A stretch of 64,000 bases of DNA from Brevibacillus aydinogluensis (GCF_031954365.1 NZ_JAUSVZ010000021.1), one strand, 5' to 3'. Counted from the stretch's first letter, positions 25,183 through 33,993 are shown. Translations and numbers: made by a program. The notes: generated by a model not told the origin, from the letters alone.

Positions 25183-25303
25183 CATGCTCCCAGTCCTTCT
25201 GAACGGGCCCGAACTGTCATAAGCATCAGGGAGAGGCCGGCGCCGGAGCATGAACCCTGACGTGAGCGAACAGGCGCGGGCCAACGGGGAAAGGAGGAGG
25301 CGG

Positions 25304-26272
25304 ATGGAAGATTGGCTGAACTTCCTGCAGAACTACTGTAATGCGGTACAACAATGCTGGGTGGACGGCCGATGGGAGCGCCTGCAGCCGTTGGGGGCTG
25401 TTCCCGATGCGGGGGCGCGGCAGCGGGAGCTGTGGATGCGGGAACAGGAACAGTATCTGGACAGGGGAGCGGAAATCACTGCTGTCCAGGGCGACGTGGT
25501 GCCGCTGTATTGGCTGGAGTCCAACGGGCGCGTACAAGTGGAATTTGCCTGGCACGTCCGGCAGCTGTACCGGCTGCACGGCACCGATCTTGTGAAAGAG
25601 ACGCGCCGGCAGCAGCGGATGGCCGTCATCAGGCAGGGAACGGGATGGAAGCTGGATTGGATCGAGCCGAGCCCGGACGGGGAGATGAACACGGCCGTAT
25701 TGAACGATTCGGATGCATGGCTGGAGATGAACGAGACTGAGGAAGGGATGCCGCTGCCATCACTCGTTCACGGGTCAAAGGGGTACCGAGCGGATCAGGC
25801 GGTCGCCTATGCCGAGCAGTACTGGAACTCAGCCAATCCAGCATTCCCCCATTTTACCGACGACTGCACCAATTTCATCTCGCAATGTCTCTATGCGGGC
25901 GGCATCCCGATGCTGTTTTCCCGGGAAAAAGGGCGCGGCTGGTGGATGCGGCCGGGAAAATCGGCCAGTTGGAGCTACAGTTGGGCGGTGGCGCACAGCT
26001 TGTACCTGCTGCTGAAATCGGGCGGCCCGCCGATGCGTGCCGTGCAGAAGCGGTCGCCGGAGCAGCTGGTGCCAGGAGATGTGATCTGTTACGACTTTGA
26101 CGGAGACGGACGGTTCCAGCACACCACGATCGTCGTGGCCAAGGACGCCAACCACATGCCATTGGTCAACGCCCATACGACCAACAGCCGGATGCGCTAC
26201 TGGAACTATCGGGATTCGACGGCCTACACTCCAAATATCCGCTACGCGTTTTTTCACATTCAGGGCATGTGA
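25304..26272 (+). CDS. Amidase-domain protein (putative secreted/spore-related hydrolase)
   Basis: 322 residues. The C-terminal half matches the PF12671-type amidase domain: YRADQAVAYAEQYWN, then FTDDCTNFISQCLYAGG with catalytic-like C188, then VPGDVICYDFDGDGRFQHTTIVV with H273. The N-terminal half, about 150 residues, looks like a ligand or wall-binding part seen in Bacillus homologues. No clear signal peptide is seen from ATG 25304 (after AAGGAGGA); the longer frame adds only an arginine-rich stretch. The substrate is probably peptidoglycan or a peptide (inference). Followed by a hairpin at 26279-26309. Confidence 0.8.
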   Translation: MEDWLNFLQNYCNAVQQCWVDGRWERLQPLGAVPDAGARQRELWMREQEQYLDRGAEITAVQGDVVPLYWLESNGRVQVEFAWHVRQLYRLHGTDLVKETRRQQRMAVIRQGTGWKLDWIEPSPDGEMNTAVLNDSDAWLEMNETEEGMPLPSLVHGSKGYRADQAVAYAEQYWNSANPAFPHFTDDCTNFISQCLYAGGIPMLFSREKGRGWWMRPGKSASWSYSWAVAHSLYLLLKSGGPPMRAVQKRSPEQLVPGDVICYDFDGDGRFQHTTIVVAKDANHMPLVNAHTTNSRMRYWNYRDSTAYTPNIRYAFFHIQGM

Positions 26273-26278
26273 GTCAAC

Positions 26279-26309
26279 AGAGGCGGCCTCTATGGGAGGA
26301 ACCGCCTCT
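26279..26309 (+). terminator. Hairpin after the amidase-domain gene
   Basis: AGAGGCGG pairs with CCGCCTCT around a 15-base loop that can pair internally (CCTC/GAGG). The T-run is weak (TTGCTGT). Confidence 0.6.
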
Positions 26310-26401
26310 TGCTGTCTGGATGCAGCCAACGTGAGCGTCGGGGTGAGAGCGGGGAGGGGGGCCTGCACCTCGGAAGGTGGTCATCTCCATGGGGGATTCG
26401 G

Positions 26402-26407
26402 TATAAT
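26402..26407 (+). promoter_or_regulatory. -10 element of the trmL promoter
   Basis: Perfect TATAAT 42 bases before the trmL start. The -35 region is poor (GGTCAT at 17-bp spacing), so the start is predicted only from the -10. Confidence 0.5.
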
Positions 26408-26448
26408 ATAGGATGTTTGAAAGTTCGGTTGACAAGGAGTTTGTTGAC

Positions 26449-26919
26449 ATGCCACTGCACATTGTCCTGCACGAGCCGCTCATTCCCGCCAACACGGGCA
26501 ATATAGCCCGTTCCTGTGCGGCGACGGGGGCTCATCTGCATCTGATACATCCGCTGGGATTTTCCACGGACGACCGCTACCTGAAACGGGCCGGCCTTGA
26601 TTACTGGCACGCGGTAAAGGTTCATCACTACGACAGCTTTGAGCACTTTGTCGAGGCACAGGGAGAGAATGCCGGCACCTTTTACTTCGTGGAAACGTGG
26701 GGAGAAAAGCTGTACACGGAGGTTTCCTTCCGCGACGGCGATTACATCATCCTCGGCAAAGAGACCACCGGTCTGCCGACCGAGCTGACTGATCGGTACC
26801 GGGAACAGACGATCCGCATTCCGATGAGCGGCGCCACCCGCTCCATCAATTTGTCCAACTGCGCCGCCATCGTCCTGTTTGAAGGGCTCAGGCAGTTGGG
26901 CTTCCCCGGGCTCTCGTAA
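26449..26919 (+). CDS. trmL: tRNA (cytidine(34)-2'-O)-methyltransferase TrmL
   Basis: 156 residues. A minimal SPOUT methyltransferase that modifies the wobble base of leucine tRNAs using SAM. Family motifs are LHIVLHEPLIPANTGNIARSCAATGAHLHLI near the N-terminus, YIILGKETTGLP in the middle and the knot region RIPMSGATRSINLSNCAAIVLFE near the end. ATG 26449 lies 8 bases after AAGGAGT; a shorter upstream extension has no ribosome site. Confidence 0.95.
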   Translation: MPLHIVLHEPLIPANTGNIARSCAATGAHLHLIHPLGFSTDDRYLKRAGLDYWHAVKVHHYDSFEHFVEAQGENAGTFYFVETWGEKLYTEVSFRDGDYIILGKETTGLPTELTDRYREQTIRIPMSGATRSINLSNCAAIVLFEGLRQLGFPGLS

Positions 26920-27038
26920 CGGACAAGCCGAACACGACCATCTTGCTCGATGCGGTGACGAAAAGGAGGCGGACCGGACAGCAGGAAGCACATCATCGCG
27001 CCGCCCAACCGTGCGACAAGAAAAAGGAGAACGATACG

Positions 27039-27764
27039 ATGACGGTGACCACCATTTTGTTTGACCTGGACGGCACGCTGTTGGAGATGCAGACGGAGCC
27101 GTTTGTCAAAGGCTATCTGAAGGAGCTGGGCCGCTACGTCGGTGACCGCTATGACGCCGAAAAAATGCTCGCGCTGATCTGGGACGCGACCAAGGCGATG
27201 ATTGCCAATCAGGAGCCGGACAAGACCAACGAGCAGGTGTTTGTCGAGTATTTCAGCAGACACGGCCAGTGGGACAAGGACGAACTGTGGCCGGTGTTTG
27301 ACGCGTTTTACCGGGATGTTTTTCCCAAGCTTTCCCACATGACCTACCCGTCGCCGTGGGCGAAACGGATCGTGGCGGAAGCCAAGCGGCATGGATTCCG
27401 CGTCGCCGTCGCCACCAATCCGGTCTTTCCTCGCGCCGCCATTCATCACCGGCTGGCCTGGATCGAGCTGGCGCCGCATGACTTTGAGCTGGTCACGGTG
27501 TACGAGGAATCCCACTTCACCAAGCCCAATCCCGCCTACTTCGCCGAGATTTGCCAACAGCTCGGCGTGCAGCCGACAGAATGCGTAATGGTCGGCAACC
27601 ACATGCAGGAAGACATGGTTGCCGGTACGCTGGGGATGAAGACGTTTCTGGTCACCAACTGGCTGGAAGACCGCGGCGAACCGCAGTATCCGGTCGATCA
27701 GCGGGGCACCTTGGAAGAACTCTACGCCGCCATTTCCCAACGGACAGGTGTGTTTGCCCGCTGA
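27039..27764 (+). CDS. HAD-superfamily hydrolase
   Basis: 241 residues. HAD motif I is FDLDGTLLE with nucleophile D9 and D11; motif II is in VAVATNPVF; K in SHFTKPNP is motif III; motif IV is VMVGNHMQEDMVAG, in which the usual first aspartate is replaced by asparagine. An alpha-helical cap follows motif I. Substrate unknown; a small phosphorylated metabolite is likely. ATG 27039 follows AAGGAGA. About 120 bases after trmL, probably the same transcript. Ends at a clear terminator. Confidence 0.88.
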   Translation: MTVTTILFDLDGTLLEMQTEPFVKGYLKELGRYVGDRYDAEKMLALIWDATKAMIANQEPDKTNEQVFVEYFSRHGQWDKDELWPVFDAFYRDVFPKLSHMTYPSPWAKRIVAEAKRHGFRVAVATNPVFPRAAIHHRLAWIELAPHDFELVTVYEESHFTKPNPAYFAEICQQLGVQPTECVMVGNHMQEDMVAGTLGMKTFLVTNWLEDRGEPQYPVDQRGTLEELYAAISQRTGVFAR

Positions 27765-27789
27765 GACGGGGAATCACACGAATACAGCC

Positions 27790-27823
27790 GACCGTCACTG
27801 TGATGCAGCGACGGTCTTTTTTT
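27790..27823 (+). terminator. Terminator after the HAD gene
   Basis: GACCGTC pairs with GACGGTC around a short loop, followed by TTTTTTT. Confidence 0.88.
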
Positions 27824-27860
27824 GCCAAAAAACAAGCCGACACCCGCGAGTGCGAAGCAA

Positions 27861-27900
27861 AAAAAAGCAGGTTGCCCAATTCAGGCAGCCTGCTTTTTTT
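27861..27900. terminator. Bidirectional terminator
   Basis: AAAAAAGCAGG-TTGCC pairs with GGCAG-CCTGCTTTTTT. T-runs on both strands let it stop the trmL-HAD transcript and the minus-strand small membrane peptide gene. Confidence 0.88.
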
Positions 27901-27944
27901 CCTGGGAGCGATGGCAAAAGGAAAGCCGACGATTCGGCCCGGTC

Positions 27945-28037
27945 CTACAGATTCCAGGTTTTGTCCTCGTTGTATCCCGCCGTGAGAATGAAGAACAGGA
28001 AAGCGGCAAAGACCAACCCTACGATAAACGTACCCAT
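27945..28037 (-). CDS. Small single-span membrane protein (30 residues)
   Basis: A 30-residue frame with good expression signals. ATG 28037 follows AAAGGAGCAGTCCAAC, a strong ribosome site. Upstream on the same strand lie TTGCAA and TATAAT 16 bases apart, and a terminator stands downstream at 27861-27900. The peptide has a short N-terminus (MGT), one hydrophobic helix of about 17 residues ending FFILTAG, and a polar tail YNEDKTWNL. This is the form of small membrane-protein partners such as oxidase or transporter subunits, but I do not recognise it. Function unknown. Confidence 0.7.
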   Translation of the reverse strand: MGTFIVGLVFAAFLFFILTAGYNEDKTWNL

Positions 28038-28073
28038 GTTGGACTGCTCCTTTCGTATTTCCAAACTACTCCC

Positions 28074-28101
28074 ATTATAGCGTAGCTTGCCCTGTTTGCA
28101 A
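28074..28101 (-). promoter_or_regulatory. Promoter of the small membrane protein gene
   Basis: Read on the minus strand: TTGCAA (28101-28096), 16 bases, TATAAT (28079-28074). A good sigma-A match 37 bases before the start codon. Confidence 0.75.
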
Positions 28102-28352
28102 GAGAGTTACGCTTTGCCGTTTCTGTCATTTTCATGAATGTTTCGCCGGCTGACAGTGAACCGGGCAGGGCCAGTTTTGTCACGGGAGGGCTGAAACATG
28201 TGTTGTCATTGTGCATACACATATGAAAAGGATTGTGCATCCTGCTCCGATGGAACGGGACCATGCGCATGCGTGGCCCCAGTCGGACATATACATGAAA
28301 GTACACTGTTGTTCGCGAAGAGAGAGGGGCTTATGAAGGAGGAGAGACGAGC
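28102..28352. other. Leader region of prkA
   Basis: No gene. Probably holds the prkA promoter; a CATACACAT segment near 28213 resembles a sigma-E -10 but its -35 partner is unclear. prkA is sigma-E controlled in B. subtilis. Confidence 0.35.
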
Positions 28353-30251
28353 ATGGACATTTTAAAGCGCATCGCCGAGCACAGGGCCCGTGAAGAAAAA
28401 CTGATGTGGAGAGGCACATTTGCCGAATATTTGGAGATGGTACGGAAAAATCCGAAGATCGTCCAAACCGCACATGCGCGGGTCTACAACATGATTAAAG
28501 CAGCAGGAGTCGAAGAAAACGAAGACGGCACCCGCTCGTACAAGTTTTTTAGTCGGGAGATCTTCGGACTGGATCGGGCGATCGAGCGGCTGGTGGAAGA
28601 GTATTTTCACTCTGCTGCCCGCCGCCTGGATGTACGCAAACGGATTCTGCTCCTGATGGGACCCGTCAGCGGGGGGAAATCCACCATCGTGACGCTGCTG
28701 AAACGCGGATTGGAGGAGTACACCCGCACCGATGAGGGCGCTGTGTACGCGCTGGACGGCTGCCCGATGCACGAGGAACCGCTCCACCTGATCCCTCGCG
28801 AACTGCGGCCGGAGATTGAGGAAGAACTGGGAATCAAAATTGAAGGGGAACTGACCCCGTACAACCGCATGCGGCTGGAGACGGAATACGGCGGGCGCAT
28901 TGAGGATTTTCCCGTTCGCCGTATCCTCTTTTCCGAAGCCGATCGCGTCGGCATCGGCACGTTCAGTCCGTCCGACCCGAAATCTCAGGACATCGCGGAC
29001 CTGACCGGGAGTATCGACTTTTCCACGATCACCAAATACGGCTCCGAGTCGGACCCGCGGGCATACCGCTTTGACGGGGAGCTGAACAAGGCGAACCGCG
29101 GCTTGATGGAATTCCAGGAAATGCTGAAATGCGACGAAAAGTTTCTCTGGCACCTGCTCTCGCTTACCCAGGAGGGCAACTTCAAGGCCGGCCGTTTCGC
29201 CCTGATTTCCGCAGACGAACTGATTATCGCCCACACCAACGAGGCGGAGTACAAGGCGTTTATCGCCAACAAGAAAAACGAGGCGCTGCAGTCGCGGATC
29301 ATCGTCATGCCGATTCCGTACAACCTGCGCGTCAGCGACGAGGAAAAGATCTACGCCAAGCTGATCAAGCAGTCTGATCTCGGCCACGTCCATATCGCGC
29401 CGCACGCGCTCCGGGCCGCCGCCATCTTTTCCATCCTCACGCGGCTGAAGGAGTCGAAAAAACAGGGCGCTGATCTGCTGAAAAAGATGCGCCTGTACGA
29501 CGGAGAGTCGGTGGAAGGATTCAAAGGCTCCGATCTGGAGGAATTGCGGAACGAATATCCGGACGAAGGGATGTCCGGGATCGACCCGCGCTATGTGATC
29601 AACCGGATCTCCAGCGCATTGATTCGCCGGGACACGGAATGCATCAACGCGCTTGACATCCTGCGTGCGCTGAAGGACGGGTTTGACCAACACCCCTCCA
29701 TCACCAAGGAACAACGTGAGAAATATCTCAACTTCATTTCCATGGCCCGCAAGGAGTACGATGAACTGGCCAAAAAGGAAGTGCAGAAAGCGTTTGTCTA
29801 CAGCTACGAAGAATCGGCGAAAACGCTCATGGACAACTACCTGGACAATGTGGAAGCGTATTGCAATATGAATAAAATAAGGGACCCCGTTACCGGCGAA
29901 GAGATGGACCCGGATGAGCGCCTGATGCGCTCCATTGAGGAGCAGATCGGCATCTCAGAAAACGCCAAGCGGGCGTTCCGCGAAGAAATCCTGATTCGCA
30001 TTTCGGCTTACGCACGCAAAGGGAAGCGTTTTGACTACAGCACGCACGATCGCTTGCGGGAAGCGATTGAGAAGAAGCTGTTCGCCGATTTGAAAGATGT
30101 GGTAAAAATTACCACCTCCAACAAAACACCGGACGAACACCAGTTGAAAAAAATCAACGAGGTGACCAGACGGCTGATCGATGAACACCGCTACTGCCCT
30201 GTGTGCGCCAATGAGCTTCTCCGGTATGTCGGCAGTCTGCTGAACAGATAA
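28353..30251 (+). CDS. prkA: PrkA, serine protein kinase/AAA protein
   Basis: 632 residues, equal to the Bacillus family length. PrkA has an AAA-type N-terminal domain with Walker A GPVSGGKST near residue 104 and an eukaryote-like kinase-related C-terminal domain. In B. subtilis it acts in the mother cell during sporulation, with reported kinase or Lon-like protease activity. ATG 28353 follows AAGGAGGAGAG. YhbH follows at 81 bases, the usual pair; the third partner spoVR is not adjacent. Confidence 0.96.
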   Translation: MDILKRIAEHRAREEKLMWRGTFAEYLEMVRKNPKIVQTAHARVYNMIKAAGVEENEDGTRSYKFFSREIFGLDRAIERLVEEYFHSAARRLDVRKRILLLMGPVSGGKSTIVTLLKRGLEEYTRTDEGAVYALDGCPMHEEPLHLIPRELRPEIEEELGIKIEGELTPYNRMRLETEYGGRIEDFPVRRILFSEADRVGIGTFSPSDPKSQDIADLTGSIDFSTITKYGSESDPRAYRFDGELNKANRGLMEFQEMLKCDEKFLWHLLSLTQEGNFKAGRFALISADELIIAHTNEAEYKAFIANKKNEALQSRIIVMPIPYNLRVSDEEKIYAKLIKQSDLGHVHIAPHALRAAAIFSILTRLKESKKQGADLLKKMRLYDGESVEGFKGSDLEELRNEYPDEGMSGIDPRYVINRISSALIRRDTECINALDILRALKDGFDQHPSITKEQREKYLNFISMARKEYDELAKKEVQKAFVYSYEESAKTLMDNYLDNVEAYCNMNKIRDPVTGEEMDPDERLMRSIEEQIGISENAKRAFREEILIRISAYARKGKRFDYSTHDRLREAIEKKLFADLKDVVKITTSNKTPDEHQLKKINEVTRRLIDEHRYCPVCANELLRYVGSLLNR

Positions 30252-30331
30252 CGTGCTCGCGGGGCACCCGGAGCTGGCTTGCCAGGGAAGCCCATTCGCC
30301 GAAGATGCGCCAGCAGGAGGGGGGAGTCTGT

Positions 30332-31492
30332 ATGGAAGATTCGTCACCGTTCGTCGTCTCCCGGGAAGACTGGTCGCTGCACCGCAAAGGATACCAGGAT
30401 CAGAACCGGCATCAGGAAAAAGTGAAGGAAGCGATCAAAAAAAACCTGCCCGATCTGGTCAGTGAGGAAAACATCATCATGTCCAACGGGCGGGAAGTGA
30501 TCAAAATCCCGATCCGTTCCCTGGATGAGTACCGGCTCCGCTTTAACTTTCACAAGGGAAAGCACGGCGGTCAGGGCAAAGGAGACAGCAAAGTGGGCGA
30601 CGTCATCGCCAAAGACGGGGACGCTGCCCAGGGCCCTGGCAAGGGACAGGGAGCGGGCGATCTGCCGGGTGTCGATTATTTTGAAGCGGAGATTACTGTC
30701 GAAGAGCTGGAAGAGATGCTGTTTGCCGAGTTGGAGCTGCCCAACCTCCAGCAAAAGGACGAGGACAGGATCATCGTGGAGGAGACGCGTTTCAACGACG
30801 TCCGCAAAAAAGGGTTGATGGGCAACATCGACAAAAGACGGACGCTGCTCGCCGCCATCCGCCGCAATGCCCTGGCCGGTTACAACGACCTGGAGTTGGG
30901 CATCAGCGACGATGACCTGCGCTTCAAGACGTGGGAGGAGATCGTCAAGCCGCATTCCAACGCCGTCATCATCGCCATGATGGACACTTCCGGCTCGATG
31001 GGCGTGTTTGAAAAGTACATCGCCCGCAGCTTTTTCTTCTGGATGGTGCGTTTTCTTCGCACCAAGTACGAAAAGGTGGAAATGGTCTTTATCGCTCATC
31101 ATACCGAAGCCAAGGAAGTGCCGGAGGAGGTCTTTTTTTCAAAAGGAGAGAGCGGCGGCACGATCTGCTCCTCCGCCTACAAGAAGGCATTGGAGATCAT
31201 CGACAGCCGCTATCCTTCGTCCCAGTACAACATCTATCCCTTCCACTTCTCAGACGGCGACAATCTGACGTCCGACAACGAGCGATGCGTCAAGCTGGTC
31301 AAGGAATTGATGGAACGCTGCAACATGTTTGGATATGGAGAAGTGAATCAGTACAACCGGCACTCTACCCTGATGTCCGCCTTCCGGCACATCAAAGATC
31401 CGAAGTTCATGCACTGTGTGATCCGGGAAAAGGGGGAAGTGTACAAAGCGCTCAAGACGTTTTTCGGGAAAAAGGAAGTCAGTACGGGATGA
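30332..31492 (+). CDS. yhbH: Sporulation protein YhbH
   Basis: 386 residues. YhbH (UPF0229/DUF444) is a cytoplasmic protein with a C-terminal von Willebrand A-like fold: MIDAS-like DTSGSMG near residue 218, then FIAHHTEAKEV and SDGDNLTSDN. A low-complexity glycine/lysine stretch (KHGGQGKGDSKVGD) sits in the first third, as in homologues. It is coexpressed with PrkA in sporulation. ATG 30332 follows AGGAGGGGGG. A terminator follows at once. Confidence 0.95.
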   Translation: MEDSSPFVVSREDWSLHRKGYQDQNRHQEKVKEAIKKNLPDLVSEENIIMSNGREVIKIPIRSLDEYRLRFNFHKGKHGGQGKGDSKVGDVIAKDGDAAQGPGKGQGAGDLPGVDYFEAEITVEELEEMLFAELELPNLQQKDEDRIIVEETRFNDVRKKGLMGNIDKRRTLLAAIRRNALAGYNDLELGISDDDLRFKTWEEIVKPHSNAVIIAMMDTSGSMGVFEKYIARSFFFWMVRFLRTKYEKVEMVFIAHHTEAKEVPEEVFFSKGESGGTICSSAYKKALEIIDSRYPSSQYNIYPFHFSDGDNLTSDNERCVKLVKELMERCNMFGYGEVNQYNRHSTLMSAFRHIKDPKFMHCVIREKGEVYKALKTFFGKKEVSTG

Positions 31493-31501
31493 GTGCAGAG
31501 G

Positions 31502-31529
31502 AAACCGGACGGGTACCGTCCGGTTTTTT
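31502..31529. terminator. Terminator between convergent yhbH and DUF3050 genes
   Basis: AAACCGGACGG pairs with CCGTCCGGTTT over a 3-base loop, with T-run on the plus strand. Stops yhbH; probably also the facing gene. Confidence 0.88.
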
Positions 31530-31550
31530 GCGTCTGTTCCTCCGGTGCGG

Positions 31551-32288
31551 CTACAGTACGGCCAGCACTCCGTTCCACAGATCGATGCGGGCACGAAGCG
31601 ACTGCACGGCCGTTCGTTCTGCCTCCGCCTGTTTTTCCGGGGAGTCTTCACACAAGGCGGTCAGCAGCTTTTCCGCCAGCGGGCCGTGTTCGTCCCCGTC
31701 CAGTTCGATGTGCCGCTGCAGGTAGTAGTTCAGCCGTTTGGTCGACTGGCCGTTTCGGTTCAGTTCGTCGACCAGCACCTGAAACATGTCCGGGATGATG
31801 TCTTCCCGTCCGAAGAAGAAGGCAGCGCATACTTCGTGGGTTCCGCCGTTTTTCGCCAGGTCCAGGGTATGGCGGACAAAGCGAAAGACGGATTCCGGAA
31901 CTTCCGCGGCCTTGAGCGCTGCAAGCGGGTCTTGTCCGGCCTGCAGTTCGGCCAGAAAGCGATTGATGGGACCGGTATCCGCGCCGCATTCGTTCATCGC
32001 TTCCACGTATAATTCGAAATGGCTGGCATAGCCGCCTTGACCGTCTTCATCGGTCTCCTCGCCCAGCACAATCTCGTTGATAAAACGGGCGTACTGGCTG
32101 TGTCGGGACGGCATCCAGGGAACCTCCGTGCAGGTCAGGTCCCGCTGCAGCCGTTTCAACAGGCTCATAAAGTCCCATACAGCAAACACGTGGTGCTGCA
32201 TGAAGATACGGACGCGCTCGGGCGTGTTGATCTCCCGGTACACGGGGTGTTTCAACAGTTCTTCGCGAATCGTGCGGATGTTGTTCAT
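31551..32288 (-). CDS. DUF3050 family protein
   Basis: 245 residues. The sequence has the DUF3050 pattern: LLKHPVYREINTPERVRIFMQHHVFAVWDFMSLLK at the N-terminus, then PSRHSQYARFINEIVLGEETDED, and C-terminal YYLQRHIELDGDEHGPLAEKLL. The fold is related to heme oxygenase and iron-dependent helical proteins; conserved H, E and D residues may bind metal, but no function is known. The start at 32288 follows AAGGAAAGGA. A TGACA-N6-TGTCA dyad at 32385-32400 lies upstream; its meaning is unknown. Confidence 0.85.
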   Translation of the reverse strand: MNNIRTIREELLKHPVYREINTPERVRIFMQHHVFAVWDFMSLLKRLQRDLTCTEVPWMPSRHSQYARFINEIVLGEETDEDGQGGYASHFELYVEAMNECGADTGPINRFLAELQAGQDPLAALKAAEVPESVFRFVRHTLDLAKNGGTHEVCAAFFFGREDIIPDMFQVLVDELNRNGQSTKRLNYYLQRHIELDGDEHGPLAEKLLTALCEDSPEKQAEAERTAVQSLRARIDLWNGVLAVL

Positions 32289-32400
32289 CAGCTTTGGTTC
32301 CTTTCCTTGAGCGATGGCCCCTCGCAGGGTCGTTTTTGCTATGGTACAGATTTTATTATGGCACAGACAGTTGACCGGCGTCCGTGACAGCTGTGTGTCA

Positions 32401-32644
32401 TGTTCGGGAGGGCTGGGAAAAACCTGTCTGCCCGGCTCCAGGCGCTTTGGAAATGGGTACCGCATACACAACGGGCCGCTCTTCCTCGGCAGCTCATGCG
32501 TTTGCGACCAATGCGACGAGGGACAAGTCTACAAAAAAACGGCCTAATAGCGAGATTTATGGAAGAGTATGGAGAAAACGAATTGTAATGTGGGAAATAT
32601 CCTCATTTTTAGTGAAAGTCGGGAAAAATCGCTGAAATCCACGG
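32401..32644. other. Non-coding stretch before the CIRCE promoter
   Basis: No convincing gene or RNA. Short frames here have no ribosome sites. Confidence 0.5.
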
Positions 32645-32673
32645 TTGCCAGGAAGTTATCATAATTTTACCAT
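32645..32673 (+). promoter_or_regulatory. Promoter immediately upstream of CIRCE
   Basis: TTGCCA, 17 bases, TACCAT. The next 8 bases lead into the CIRCE element, the arrangement seen at groESL and hrcA promoters, where the repressor covers the transcription start. Confidence 0.6.
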
Positions 32674-32681
32674 ATGAATTG

Positions 32682-32708
32682 TTAGCACTCACACCAATCG
32701 AGTGCTAA
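32682..32708 (+). promoter_or_regulatory. CIRCE element (HrcA operator)
   Basis: TTAGCACTC, nine bases, GAGTGCTAA: a perfect match to the CIRCE consensus with the canonical 9-base spacer. HrcA repressor binds it and releases on heat stress. No groES, groEL, dnaK or hrcA gene is adjacent on either strand; the next plus-strand gene is the sugar nucleotidyltransferase at 32950. Confidence 0.93.
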
Positions 32709-32949
32709 CAGTAGTGGTGCGACAAGCGTGAAGAACACAGGCTTCAGCCGGTTCGACGCCGCACGTTACCGTTGTCTTTCCAGAACCCATACGGCACATC
32801 GCTGTTAGTTCCTGAGTGCTGTGTAACAAAAAAGAAGATTGTTCATAAATGGAAATTTTTTATTTCTCATTTTTCCAAATGAAGGTAAAAGATTTCGTTT
32901 ATGTGCAAGCTTCTTTTTTATTTTCTCAAAAAAGGGAGGATGATGACTC
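32709..32949 (+). other. Leader between CIRCE and the sugar-nucleotide operon
   Basis: About 240 bases with no gene and no strong T-run terminator. An AT-rich section (32820-32935) precedes the ribosome site GGGAGG. Transcription from the CIRCE promoter could reach the operon. Confidence 0.5.
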
Positions 32950-33993
32950 GTGAAGGCATTGCTGTTGGCGGGTGGTTTGGGCACCCGGCTGAGACCGCTG
33001 ACGGAAAATCTGGCAAAACCAATGGCTTTGGTGGGAAACCGCCCGTGGCTGGAGCATCTCATCGTTCACCTCAAACAGCAGGGAATCGTCGATTTTGTGA
33101 TTGCCGTCAAGCATTATCCGGAAATGATTCAACGGTACTTTGGCGACGGACAGGCGTGGGGCGTCAACATCGAATACGCCGTGGAAAAAAAACTGTTGGG
33201 CACGGCAGGGGCGATCAAAAACGCGGAAACACTGCTGAGCGACCGTTTTTTGGCGGTCAATGCGGACATCGTTCACCAGGTCTCGCTGCTCCCGCTGCTG
33301 GACTTCCACGTGAAGCACAAGGGAGGCGTCACGATCGGGCTGACCGAGGTGGATGACCCGTCGCAGTTCGGCGTGGTGGAACAGCGTGACACCGGGGAAA
33401 TTATCCGCTTCGTGGAAAAGCCGGACAAGGAGTCGGCGCCGTCCAACCGGATTAACGCCGGTATCTACGTGATGGAAAAAGAGGTGCTGAAGTGGATACC
33501 GCAGGGACGGGAAGTTTCGATCGAACGGGAGACGTTCCCGCTGCTGATCGAACGGAACGTGGGGGTCTACGGCACGTTGATCGACGGCTACTGGATGGAT
33601 CTGGGGACGAAAAACCGTTACCGGCAGGTGCACTGGGACCTCTTGGACCGCAAGCTGTCCCTGCCGCTGCGAGAAAAAGAACACGGCACGGGCATCCTGA
33701 TCGGGGAGGAGAGCGAGGTCGCCCAAGGCGTGCTGATCGTGCCGCCGGTGCTGATCGGCCGGCGGGTAAAAATCGGCGAGCGGAGCGTGATTGGACCGTA
33801 TGCGGTGATCGGCGACGGCTGCGAACTGGGCAAGGGCGTCCGCTGCTCGGAAACGATCATGTGGAACGGCTGCAAGGTGCGTGACGCGGCCCAGTTGAAA
33901 AACTGCATCATTGGATACGGATTGGAGCTGGAAGCCAGCCACATATTGCATGAAGCGGTGATGAACCGGACAGCGGGAGGAGGACAAGGATGA
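32950..33993 (+). CDS. NDP-sugar synthase (mannose-1-phosphate guanylyltransferase-like)
   Basis: 347 residues, starting at GTG 32950 after GGGAGG. The nucleotidyltransferase domain (1-235) has LLAGGLGTRLRPLTENLAKPM, VNADIVHQ and FVEKP. A C-terminal left-handed beta-helix (about 240-335) has hexapeptide repeats such as GVLIVPPVLIGRRVKIGERSVIGPYAVIG. The combination is that of GDP-mannose or glucose-1-phosphate nucleotidyl transferases; the downstream phosphomannomutase and manA favour mannose (inference). The end overlaps the next gene as ATGA. Confidence 0.88.
   Translation: MKALLLAGGLGTRLRPLTENLAKPMALVGNRPWLEHLIVHLKQQGIVDFVIAVKHYPEMIQRYFGDGQAWGVNIEYAVEKKLLGTAGAIKNAETLLSDRFLAVNADIVHQVSLLPLLDFHVKHKGGVTIGLTEVDDPSQFGVVEQRDTGEIIRFVEKPDKESAPSNRINAGIYVMEKEVLKWIPQGREVSIERETFPLLIERNVGVYGTLIDGYWMDLGTKNRYRQVHWDLLDRKLSLPLREKEHGTGILIGEESEVAQGVLIVPPVLIGRRVKIGERSVIGPYAVIGDGCELGKGVRCSETIMWNGCKVRDAAQLKNCIIGYGLELEASHILHEAVMNRTAGGGQG

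Noticed and set aside
28200..28230. Sigma-E promoter for prkA
   Set aside because: CATACACAT fits a -10 but no acceptable -35 lies at the needed spacing; kept only as a remark.
32385..32400. TGACAGCTGTGTGTCA as an Fnr box for the DUF3050 gene
   Set aside because: Half-sites read TGACA/TGTCA rather than TGTGA/TCACA, and no -10 lies at the right distance.
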